Assembly (NCBI GenBank): GCA_943914745.1
Contig: CALUDF010000151.1
Location: 1-7,556 of the forward strand
Direction of reading: 5' to 3'
Origin: an uncultured Bacteriovorax sp.
GTDB taxonomy: Bacteria > Bdellovibrionota > Bacteriovoracia > Bacteriovoracales > Bacteriovoracaceae
Length of the DNA stretch: 7,556 nucleotides
In this document: positions 1 to 5,447 of the stretch, one piece after another
How positions within the stretch are numbered: the stretch's first letter is position 1
Layout of the letters: each line of letters opens with the position of its first letter
Program-made: the position numbers and the translations under genes
The notes under the pieces: generated by a model
What the model was told of the DNA's origin: nothing
Database searches by the model: none
The model's input: only the letters and a program-made list of their open reading frames with translations

Positions 1-182
1 ATATAGATGCAGAACTTCCGCTTAAGAATTTTCAAGTGATTGAGCTAGATGTAAATACAGTTCTTGTTACTTATATAAGTGAAGCAAAATTCGAAACAAC
101 TGAAAAAGCCAATCTAAGCTCAATATGGACAAAAAGCTCTACTGGATGGCAACTGCGATTTCATCAGGGCACTCCAATCTAA
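1..182 (+). CDS. C-terminal end of a DUF4440 / SnoaL-like (NTF2-fold) protein, 5' truncated
   Basis: Reading in the frame that begins at base 3 gives 59 uninterrupted codons and a TAA stop at 180-182; the start lies before the window. The visible tail ends in W-Q-L-R-F-H-Q-G-T-P-I, preceded by L-S-S-I-W. This matches the closing beta-strands of DUF4440 proteins in the NTF2-like superfamily, which typically end in a tryptophan-rich strand and F-H-Q-G-T-P. The earlier segment (V-I-E-L-D-V-N-T-V-L-V-T-Y) fits the preceding strand pair. These small cone-shaped alpha+beta proteins (about 120-150 residues) are usually cytoplasmic; many have no known substrate, so no reaction is assigned. The gene is followed 51 bases later by a strong hairpin terminator. 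The family call rests on motif recall from the last 59 residues only. Confidence 0.72.
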   Translation, partial: IDAELPLKNFQVIELDVNTVLVTYISEAKFETTEKANLSSIWTKSSTGWQLRFHQGTPI

Positions 183-233
183 ACCACTAGGATTTGATTC
201 AAAATCTGATTATCAAGGCAAAGAATATATTAA

Positions 234-264
234 GGCCGGATTTTTTTCCGGCCATAATTTTTTT
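234..264 (+). terminator. Rho-independent terminator, probably bidirectional
   Basis: A perfect 7-bp GC-rich stem (GGCCGGA at 234-240 with TCCGGCC at 247-253) encloses a six-T loop and is followed by ATAATTTTTTT up to base 264. This is a classic intrinsic terminator for the DUF4440 gene on the + strand. On the minus strand the same stem lies just past the stop of the gene ending at 267, followed by a weaker TTAATATATT tract, so it may also end that transcript. Confidence 0.85.
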
Positions 265-266
265 AC

Positions 267-863
267 TTAATATTTTGAGAGAAGCTCTTTTAGTTTTATC
301 AAGTCTGCTTTTCTCGAGTGCCTGTCGATGTTGGCCAAAGTGCTTTTCTTCGTTTTGATGTTGAGCTCAAAGTAGCCCTTGTTTTCAAAATGTTTCATAG
401 CCCCTGGATCTCCTAAGCCCTCTCTATTTCTGATCTTGGCCATATTCGGCGAATCCATAAAATGATCAACACTAAAGGCGTCCGGGGACTCCAGCTCATA
501 CTTTTTCACCCAAAACGGAATAAAGAAGATGCGGTAAGTGACAATGAGGCTTTGCCCTTTTTTCGTGAGCATTTTCTCATAGAAAAAAAAGGCTAATAAA
601 ACGATTGGGGTCAGGATGAGGGTCCATTGAACCAGATGCCCGAGAAAAAGCAGCGTAGGGTCCTCCTGATAGCTTAAAAGCTTGGCAATCACGGCACGGC
701 TGGCAAGCCACATGATGAGGAGAACTGACAGAGCGGCTGCCAGGTATCCCCAGAAAATCATGGGAAGGCCGTAGGTTTTAAGGGTGATGGCATTGTTTTT
801 TACGACAGCGCGATCGCCTTCAGATTGGTCATCAGTGACAGGGAAAATATACATAAGACCCAT
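267..863 (-). CDS. Two-helix inner-membrane protein with C-terminal soluble domain, function unknown
   Basis: I do not recognise this 198-residue protein. It has a short polar N-terminus, two long hydrophobic helices (about residues 33-57 and 69-95) and a soluble C-terminal half (about 100-198). Basic residues cluster after the second helix (K97, K101, K102, K120, K121), so the positive-inside rule predicts both ends in the cytoplasm. The soluble half starts with a strand-rich stretch (S-L-I-V-T-Y-R-I-F-F-I-P-F-W). It ends with G-Y-F-E-L-N-I, then I-D-R-H-S-R-K and a basic helix. Two helices followed by such a domain loosely recall bacterial PH-like (YdbT/YcxB-type) membrane proteins, but that is only a resemblance. 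There is no cysteine and no catalytic motif. The ATG at 861-863 is chosen because AAGG (870-873) lies six bases upstream; a second ATG at codon 4 is too far from it. The gene is divergent from the App1-like phosphatase gene and convergent with the DUF4440 gene. Confidence 0.8.
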   Translation of the reverse strand: MGLMYIFPVTDDQSEGDRAVVKNNAITLKTYGLPMIFWGYLAAALSVLLIMWLASRAVIAKLLSYQEDPTLLFLGHLVQWTLILTPIVLLAFFFYEKMLTKKGQSLIVTYRIFFIPFWVKKYELESPDAFSVDHFMDSPNMAKIRNREGLGDPGAMKHFENKGYFELNIKTKKSTLANIDRHSRKADLIKLKELLSKY

Positions 864-869
864 AAAACG

Positions 870-873
870 CCTT
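870..873 (-). promoter_or_regulatory. Ribosome binding site deciding the start at 863
   Basis: On the minus strand the sequence reads CTCAAGGCGTTTT before the ATG, placing AAGG six bases upstream of it. This favours the first of two closely spaced in-frame ATG codons (861-863 over 852-854). Confidence 0.6.
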
Positions 874-882
874 GAGTTAGAT

Positions 883-910
883 TTTACATTTCGTAGGGCC
901 TGACTTTAAA
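883..910 (+). promoter_or_regulatory. Candidate sigma-70-type promoter for the App1-like phosphatase gene
   Basis: TTTACA (883-888, five of six matches to TTGACA) is separated by 16 bases from TTTAAA (905-910, four of six matches to TATAAT). The expected start near 917 would leave a leader of about 34 bases, including the GGAGG site at 939-943. The -10 hexamer is a palindrome and is shared with a mirror-image promoter on the other strand. No experiment supports it; the call rests on match quality, spacing and position. Confidence 0.5.
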
Positions 911-932
911 CTATTTTGTACATAAGTGTAAA
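905..932 (-). promoter_or_regulatory. Candidate sigma-70-type promoter for the two-helix membrane protein gene
   Basis: Read on the minus strand, TTTACA (complement of 927-932) is followed after 16 bases by TTTAAA (complement of 905-910). The expected start near 898 would give a leader of about 35 bases before the ATG at 863. This promoter is the mirror image of the + strand one, with identical hexamers, the same spacer length and the same -10. Confidence 0.5.
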
Positions 933-938
933 CTGCAT

Positions 939-943
939 GGAGG
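939..943 (+). promoter_or_regulatory. Strong Shine-Dalgarno that selects a TTG start
   Basis: GGAGG lies seven bases before the TTG at 951-953, an ideal spacing. The only nearby ATG (937-939) overlaps this site and opens a five-codon frame that hits TGA at once, so TTG at 951 is the start. Confidence 0.8.
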
Positions 944-950
944 CACTACA

Positions 951-1781
951 TTGAATACTATTAAGCTTTTAGTCTTGGCCGGTTTGTTCTCATATTCCTT
1001 TCAGGGTTTTTCTAAAACAATAATTATTTCCGATATTGATGACACCATTAAAAAGGCCAATACCATGGGAGGAGTTGGAGGAGTGTGGCACTTCTTGAGA
1101 AAGAAGCCCTACGACGAAACTCGCGATCTTTTTAATGAACTAAAAAACGATGAGAACAGCCACGGTGAAGAGACCTCTTTTTATTATGTTTCGGCAGCTC
1201 CTTCTTTTACGTTTGATGGTGATGAGTGGATCAGGAAAAACCGCTTTCCGATTGGTCCGGTTATCTTAAAAACCAAAGAAAATGGCGGAGAGACATACGC
1301 CTACAAGTACAGAACGATTAAGGCCTTGATCGAAAAAGAAATGCAGATAGACTCATCTCCTAAGATCATTTTCTTCGGCGATAATTCCCAGCATGATGCC
1401 CAAGTTTATTATGACTTAAATAGTGACATGAATCTTGGTGCAACGATTTACATCCGAGACGTAAGCACCGAAGGAACATTTTTTAATGTGACCCTTCCTG
1501 TAATAAGGCTTCCGGGAGTGAGTTATTTTTTCTCTGAGCGCGAACTCATCGGTGATGTCTTCTTCTCTTTCATGAGTCCCACCCTTTCTGATTTAATCAC
1601 CAGGCAGTATAAAAAGCAGGAACTGATTCCTGGGTACACCCTGGATACGCTAGGGGATCGCTTAAAGAGGATTTGCCAGGACAGGTTTAATGTCGTGAGC
1701 GAAGCCGTTGAAAAGAGCTGTCGCACGGAAGGAAAGATCCTGGCGCAGAAATACTGGTCAGAGTACTATGCACGTTATTAA
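951..1781 (+). CDS. Exported App1/DUF2183-family HAD phosphatase
   Basis: This 276-residue protein carries the catalytic domain of the App1 (DUF2183) family, HAD-superfamily phosphatases. The eukaryotic founder, yeast App1, dephosphorylates phosphatidic acid. Motif I is D28-I-D30-D-T32, with D28 the expected nucleophile and D30 the acid/base. Motif II is Y-V-S81-A-A-P, motif III the lysine in Y-K119-Y-R-T, and motif IV G-D144-N-S-Q-H-D149, whose aspartates would hold Mg2+. All expected residues are present. Residues 1-21 look like a signal peptide (K5, a hydrophobic core, G-F-S before K22), so the enzyme probably works in the periplasm or outside the cell. The domain starts right after the cleavage site. 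About 105 residues follow the core, mostly helical near the end, with the only two cysteines (C242, C257) there. The start is TTG. Candidate promoter upstream and terminator downstream suggest a single-gene transcript. The family call is firm; a lipid substrate is inferred from the family and untested. Confidence 0.87.
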   Translation: MNTIKLLVLAGLFSYSFQGFSKTIIISDIDDTIKKANTMGGVGGVWHFLRKKPYDETRDLFNELKNDENSHGEETSFYYVSAAPSFTFDGDEWIRKNRFPIGPVILKTKENGGETYAYKYRTIKALIEKEMQIDSSPKIIFFGDNSQHDAQVYYDLNSDMNLGATIYIRDVSTEGTFFNVTLPVIRLPGVSYFFSERELIGDVFFSFMSPTLSDLITRQYKKQELIPGYTLDTLGDRLKRICQDRFNVVSEAVEKSCRTEGKILAQKYWSEYYARY

Positions 1782-1792
1782 CTAAGAGCTAT

Positions 1793-1825
1793 ACGGCCGT
1801 CTATTTATTAGGCGGCCGTGGTTTT
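1793..1825 (+). terminator. Rho-independent terminator after the phosphatase gene
   Basis: ACGGCCG (1793-1799) pairs perfectly with CGGCCGT (1813-1819). A T-G wobble and a C-G pair extend the stem inward, leaving a 9-base AT-rich loop. GGTTTTCCTTCTTCC follows, giving only a modest T-run. It starts 11 bases after the stop and separates this gene from the next, so the two are likely transcribed independently. Confidence 0.72.
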
Positions 1826-1893
1826 CCTTCTTCCTTGAACTTCTCGATTTTTCATTCATTTTCTTGGCCACTTTCTTGTAAAGTTCCTATTTC

Positions 1894-2607
1894 ATGAAAA
1901 CCCTACTATTTATTTTTCTCTTTAGTGTGAGCTCTTTTGCAAGTGACTTCACTGAGCCGACTAAGCACGCTGAGAAATACTTGCTGGTGGCAGTCTCTGG
2001 TTTTAAGACGGGGAGAAACTCCAGCGAAGAAGGCAATATCTTCTCCAATCGCATTGGAAAAGGTTTTGAAGAAAGTGGGGTGTGGGACAATATGAACACC
2101 CTTCATCCAAAAATTTTCAAGACAGTTTACCTGACTCATTTTTCTAAAAATGCTGAGCTTCAAGAAGTCATGAAGCTTGTCACGAACGATAAAGGTGAGT
2201 GCAAGGAAAACCAAGGTCTCATTATGATGGTCAATAGCTGGGGAGCTAAGATGTCCCAGAAGCTTGCCAGTATGTATCTTAAAAAGTGTAATAGACTTCC
2301 GCATTTGACTATTATGATTGATGGAGTTTCAAAGCCCACACCTTTTGCTTACGACACTCCCATTTTGGCCTTTAATTGCATGAATTTTTATCAGCAATCA
2401 AGCAATCTTCAGGGGGCCCCGATCGAAAACTGCCACAATATTCTCTCGGTCTATAAAAATGAAAGAGACCTCTTTTACTCCCACATCAATTTAGAATGGA
2501 GTGCTTCTAGAAAAGGATATGACATCATTCAAGATTACTTAAACGACAAGCTTCCCGTTATGTTCGCGCGTGATCTGCATCATGCGGATTATAAGAAAGG
2601 GCTCTAA
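1894..2607 (+). CDS. Small exported alpha/beta-hydrolase-like protein (putative esterase/lipase)
   Basis: The first 16 residues form a clear signal peptide (K2, hydrophobic 4-12, S-F-A cleavage before S17), predicting export of a mature protein of about 221 residues. I cannot name the family with certainty, but the order of elements fits an alpha/beta-hydrolase. A strand and turn L-L-V-A-V-S-G-F (30-37) could form the oxyanion hole. G-L-I-M-M-V-N-S115-W-G-A (108-118) resembles a strand plus nucleophile elbow. T-I-M-I-D143-G-V (139-145) could supply the acid, and S-H197-I-N-L the histidine. Between them, N-F-Y-Q (164-167) followed by G-A-P-I (174-177) recalls uncharacterised lipase-like proteins. 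Four cysteines (C103, C132, C162, C180) could form disulfides after export. The ATG at 1894 is forced by an in-frame TAA at 1879-1881 and by the signal peptide, yet no good Shine-Dalgarno precedes it. It converges on the dpp operon with a 3-base gap. The enzymatic role is inferred and the substrate unknown. Confidence 0.78.
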   Translation: MKTLLFIFLFSVSSFASDFTEPTKHAEKYLLVAVSGFKTGRNSSEEGNIFSNRIGKGFEESGVWDNMNTLHPKIFKTVYLTHFSKNAELQEVMKLVTNDKGECKENQGLIMMVNSWGAKMSQKLASMYLKKCNRLPHLTIMIDGVSKPTPFAYDTPILAFNCMNFYQQSSNLQGAPIENCHNILSVYKNERDLFYSHINLEWSASRKGYDIIQDYLNDKLPVMFARDLHHADYKKGL

Positions 2608-2610
2608 AAC

Positions 2611-3573
2611 CTAGGCATTAAAACACGCCACTTCACGTCCTTCTTTAATCTCCAGCTTGGGGATTGATTCCATACAATGCTCTGATCTTTGCGGGCATCT
2701 CGGAGCAAAGGCGCATCCTTTAGGTAGGTAGAGTGCTGAGGGGGCCTCACTCGGGGCCATGTCATTTGTTACTTTCTTTGCATGCTCTCCTGTGATTTTC
2801 GGCGCACTTTCAAGCAGGATCTTTGTATACGGATGTTTTGGATTGTTGAAGACTTGATCGCGCGCTCCGTACTCGACAATGCGACCCAGATACATAACCA
2901 GGATTCGGTCAGAGATATGCTCAACGACTGAGAGATCATGAGAAATAAATAGGTACGAGAGCGAAAACTCTTGTTGAAGCTCCATGAGTAAATTTAAAAC
3001 CTGGGCCTGAATGGAGACATCGAGGGCGGAAACCGGCTCATCAAGGATCAAGACTTTAGGCCTTAACATCAAAGCGCGTGCAATCCCCAGGCGCTGTCTT
3101 TGTCCGCCTGAGAAGTGATGCGGGTAACGAGAATCAAATTCTTCGCGAAGCCCAACTTTTTTCATCATGGCATAAACTAATTCTTTGATCTCAGCCTCTG
3201 ATTTATCACTGTTGATCCTGAGTGGATCGGCGATGATATCAAAAGCTTTTTTTCTCGGGTTCAAAGACTGGTAAGGGTCTTGAAAGACCATTTGAATCAA
3301 TGAATGGAACTCGCGTGATTTATAATCATTATAGGATTTCCCTAAAAGCTTAATGTCGCCTTTAGTGGGAGCTTCTAGCTGAGTTAGAACTTTTGCCAGG
3401 GTGCTTTTCCCGCATCCTGATTCTCCGACGATTCCTAGGGTTTCGTTGGCAGACAAAGAGAAATTGATTTCAGAGAGAGCTTTAAGCTCCAGTTTTGGTT
3501 TGAACGTTTTTTTGATGTCAAAAATTTTGCTGACATCTTTAGCTTCTAAAATCGGGGTATTCACTTGGCTCAC
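2611..3573 (-). CDS. dppF: Dipeptide ABC transporter ATP-binding subunit DppF
   Basis: This is one of two ATPases that drive dipeptide import at the cytoplasmic face of the inner membrane. In its 320 residues all ABC motifs are intact: Walker A G-E-S-G-C-G-K-S-T (50-58), Q-loop Q98, signature F-S-G-G-Q-R-Q (154-160), Walker B V-L-I-L-D-E (174-179, catalytic E179), D-loop S-A-L-D (182-185) and switch H212. The C-terminal oligopeptide/dipeptide extension (oligo_HPY type) carries P-K-H-P-Y-T and four cysteines spaced C287-x5-C293-x6-C300-x16-C317. It is the last gene of the operon, as in E. coli dppABCDF. The start is GTG (3571-3573), overlapping the dppD stop by four bases (GTGA), with GAGGAGG seven bases upstream; this argues for translational coupling. 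No terminator follows before the convergent gene. OppF is the close alternative name; neighbours with Dpp-specific features favour dppF. Confidence 0.93.
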   Translation of the reverse strand: MSQVNTPILEAKDVSKIFDIKKTFKPKLELKALSEINFSLSANETLGIVGESGCGKSTLAKVLTQLEAPTKGDIKLLGKSYNDYKSREFHSLIQMVFQDPYQSLNPRKKAFDIIADPLRINSDKSEAEIKELVYAMMKKVGLREEFDSRYPHHFSGGQRQRLGIARALMLRPKVLILDEPVSALDVSIQAQVLNLLMELQQEFSLSYLFISHDLSVVEHISDRILVMYLGRIVEYGARDQVFNNPKHPYTKILLESAPKITGEHAKKVTNDMAPSEAPSALYLPKGCAFAPRCPQRSEHCMESIPKLEIKEGREVACFNA

Positions 3574-4577
3574 CTGATGGCCTCCTCAATGGGGTGAATA
3601 CAGCGGTATTCGCGGAAGTTATCGTTTTGTGGGCCTTCAGAAAAAAGATTGATGTGACCTTGCTGGCATTCATGGGTCATGAATTCGCAGCGAGGATTAA
3701 ACTGACAACCTAATGGTCTTTGATTAAAGGCGGGGACGATTCCTGAAATCGAAGGAAGCGGAGTTTTAGGAATGCGCTTTTTATTATCAACCACTGCCCC
3801 CGGACGAGAGGCCAAGAGAGCGTGAGTGTAAGGATGGCGGGGATGTCTGACTAAATCAGCAGTCGCTCCAGTTTCGACGATCTCTCCTGCATACATGACT
3901 TGCAGTTGCTCTGAGTATTCACTCACAACACCAAGGTCGTGGGTGACGAGAATGACTGACATGTTGTTTTTTTCTTGAAGCATTTTAATTAAATTCAAAA
4001 TCTGCTTTTGAATCGTTACATCAAGGGCCGTTGTCGGTTCATCGGCAATAAGAAGTTTTGGATTCGTTGAGATCGCCATGGCGATCATCACTCTTTGGGC
4101 CATTCCGCCAGAGAGCTCAAAAGGGTATGATTTAAGTCGATCCTTCGGTGAAGGAATCCCGACTAAGTTTAAGAGCTCAATACTCTTATCTATGGCGTCT
4201 TTTTTTGAAAGTTTTAAATGGGCCTCTATCGTCTCGACCATTTGGTATTGAACAGAAAGAAATGGGTTTAAGGCCGTCATAGGGTCTTGGAAAATCATGG
4301 CGATTTCCTGGCCTCTGACTTTTTGCCATTCTTTTTCTTTTAAGTTTAAGAGTGAGTGTCCATTAAAAATGGCCTTCTCAGCTTTAACGATGGCGGTGTC
4401 GGGTAAAAGCCCCATGAGGGCCATGTTGGTAATACTTTTTCCTGATCCAGACTCGCCAACAACTCCGAGCATTTCACCTTGTTTAAGTGAAAAAGAGAGG
4501 TCGCGGACAGCGTGAATCGGTTCAGGGGACCTGTCAGACTTAAAATGAATATTTAATTTCGAGACTTCTAGTAACAT
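3570..4577 (-). CDS. dppD: Dipeptide ABC transporter ATP-binding subunit DppD
   Basis: This is the partner ATPase of DppF, 335 residues, at the cytoplasmic face of the importer. Motifs in order: Walker A G-E-S-G-S-G-K-S (41-48), Q-loop Q97 followed by D-P-M-T-A-L-N-P, signature L-S-G-G-M-A-Q-R (155-162), Walker B L-L-I-A-D-E-P (175-181, E180), D-loop T-A-L-D (183-186) and switch H213. The L-S-G-G-M-A/S-Q-R signature and G-K-S-I/V-T Walker A are typical of the OppD/DppD half rather than the F half. The C-terminal extension has R-H-P-Y-T and four cysteines, C291-x5-C297-x6-C304-x21-C326. The ATG follows the dppC stop after a single base (TAG-A-ATG) with no Shine-Dalgarno visible, so expression probably depends on ribosomes finishing dppC. 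Both ATPase sites look competent, since each subunit has its own complete set of residues. Confidence 0.93.
   Translation of the reverse strand: MLLEVSKLNIHFKSDRSPEPIHAVRDLSFSLKQGEMLGVVGESGSGKSITNMALMGLLPDTAIVKAEKAIFNGHSLLNLKEKEWQKVRGQEIAMIFQDPMTALNPFLSVQYQMVETIEAHLKLSKKDAIDKSIELLNLVGIPSPKDRLKSYPFELSGGMAQRVMIAMAISTNPKLLIADEPTTALDVTIQKQILNLIKMLQEKNNMSVILVTHDLGVVSEYSEQLQVMYAGEIVETGATADLVRHPRHPYTHALLASRPGAVVDNKKRIPKTPLPSISGIVPAFNQRPLGCQFNPRCEFMTHECQQGHINLFSEGPQNDNFREYRCIHPIEEAIR
3581..3587 (-). promoter_or_regulatory. Strong Shine-Dalgarno for dppF inside the end of dppD
   Basis: The minus strand reads GAGGAGG followed by CCATCAG and the GTG start, a near-perfect anti-16S match seven bases from the codon. 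It fixes the GTG at 3571-3573 rather than the second in-frame GTG three codons later. Confidence 0.8.
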
Positions 4578-4578
4578 T

Positions 4579-5445
4579 CTAATTCTGCTTTTTTAAACGA
4601 GGGTCAAGGGCATCGCGAAGCCCGTCGCCTAGTAAGTTAAAAGATAAAACGATAACCAAGATACAAAGTCCTGGCAGAGTCACCATCCAGGGTGAGCTTT
4701 CAATGTAGCTTCTTGCATCTGAGAGCATCGTGCCCCATTCAGACATTGGTGCCTGAGCCCCAAGGCCTAAAAATCCTAGAGCTGCACAATTTAAAATCCC
4801 ATCACTAAAACCGAGTGAAGCCTGGACAATTAAAGGGGCCATGCAATTAGGAAGAATTTCAATAAACATGATTCTAAAATGTGAGGCGCCAAAGAGTTTA
4901 GCCGCGTGAACGTACTGGCGGTTTTTTTCCACCATGACTTGTGCTCGGATGATGCGCACGAAGTTTGGAACGGCGACAATGCTCACGGCAATAATGGCAT
5001 TACTGATTCCAGGTCCTAGGACCGCAACGATGACGATGGCAAAAAGAATACTGGGAAGAGACATGATGAGGTCGGTGAGTCTCATGATCGCTTTATCAAT
5101 CCATCCACCAAAATAGCCGGCGATCACTCCTAAGAACGTCCCGGTAATGAGTGAGAGGACGACCACGGCAAAACCGACAGAGAGAGAGACTTGTGAGCCG
5201 TAAATAAGGCGGCTTAAAAGATCGCGACCAAGATCATCGGTTCCCAGGATAAACTGCGAGTTTCCTCCGACGGTAAAACTTGGTGGAAGCTTTAAGAACT
5301 CAGCATTGATGTGAGTTGGGTCGTGAGGTGCAAGGACTGGAGCAAAAAGAGCAATAGCAACAGACGCGATGATAATGATAATTCCAATCATCGATCCCTT
5401 ATTTTTCTTTAACTCAAAAAAGAGCTCGCTTAAAAAAACTTTCAT
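4579..5445 (-). CDS. dppC: Dipeptide ABC transporter permease DppC
   Basis: This is one of the two channel-forming subunits in the inner membrane. The 288 residues start with a cytoplasmic tail and a first helix (about 18-38), as in the OppC_N type. Then comes the family hallmark L-G-T-D-D-L-G-R-D (67-75) in the periplasmic region, and the binding-protein-dependent permease domain (about 85-280) with five further hydrophobic segments. The EAA-like coupling loop that docks on the ATPase is Y-V-H-A-A-K-L-F-G-A (178-187). P-N-C-M-A-P-L-I-V-Q-A-S-L-G-F-S (199-214), L-G-F-L-G-L-G-A-Q (223-231) and the ending G-D-G-L-R-D-A-L-D-P-R match E. coli DppC as I recall it almost residue for residue. This is the main reason for choosing Dpp over Opp. 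The ATG lies two bases after the dppB stop, with GAGGAG six bases upstream inside dppB. Confidence 0.94.
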   Translation of the reverse strand: MKVFLSELFFELKKNKGSMIGIIIIIASVAIALFAPVLAPHDPTHINAEFLKLPPSFTVGGNSQFILGTDDLGRDLLSRLIYGSQVSLSVGFAVVVLSLITGTFLGVIAGYFGGWIDKAIMRLTDLIMSLPSILFAIVIVAVLGPGISNAIIAVSIVAVPNFVRIIRAQVMVEKNRQYVHAAKLFGASHFRIMFIEILPNCMAPLIVQASLGFSDGILNCAALGFLGLGAQAPMSEWGTMLSDARSYIESSPWMVTLPGLCILVIVLSFNLLGDGLRDALDPRLKKQN

Positions 5446-5447
5446 TT

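Noticed and set aside
191..206. GATTT...AAATC inverted repeat before the first terminator
   Set aside because: It is a five-pair AT-rich stem without a T-run, too weak to mean anything beside the strong hairpin at 234-253.
852..854. Alternative ATG at codon 4 of the membrane protein
   Set aside because: The AAGG site is six bases from the first ATG and 15 from this one, so the first is preferred.
937..954. ATG overlapping the GGAGG site upstream of the phosphatase gene, a possible leader peptide
   Set aside because: It gives only five codons before TGA, and the ATG itself overlaps the Shine-Dalgarno; most likely chance.
1523..1726. 67-codon minus-strand open frame inside the phosphatase gene
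   Set aside because: It is antisense to a confidently identified gene, and its translation is low-complexity in character with no motif.
1835..1863. TTGAAC at 1835-1840 as a -35 for the hydrolase-like gene
   Set aside because: No acceptable -10 lies 16-18 bases downstream (CATTTT or ATTTTC only), so no promoter is called.
1906..2304. 132-codon open frame on the minus strand within the hydrolase-like gene, and a 70-codon one beside it
   Set aside because: Both lie antisense to a gene with a clear signal peptide and fold-like patterning; their translations show no domain, and no ribosome site supports them.
2610..2615. CCTAGG palindrome across the dppF stop codon
   Set aside because: A single six-base palindrome is expected by chance and has no T-run or repeat partner.
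4297..4515. 72-codon + strand open frame opposite dppD, with others at 4934-5116 and 7311-7496
   Set aside because: These mirror conserved transporter codons (Walker A, EAA loop, DppA core) and have no support of their own.
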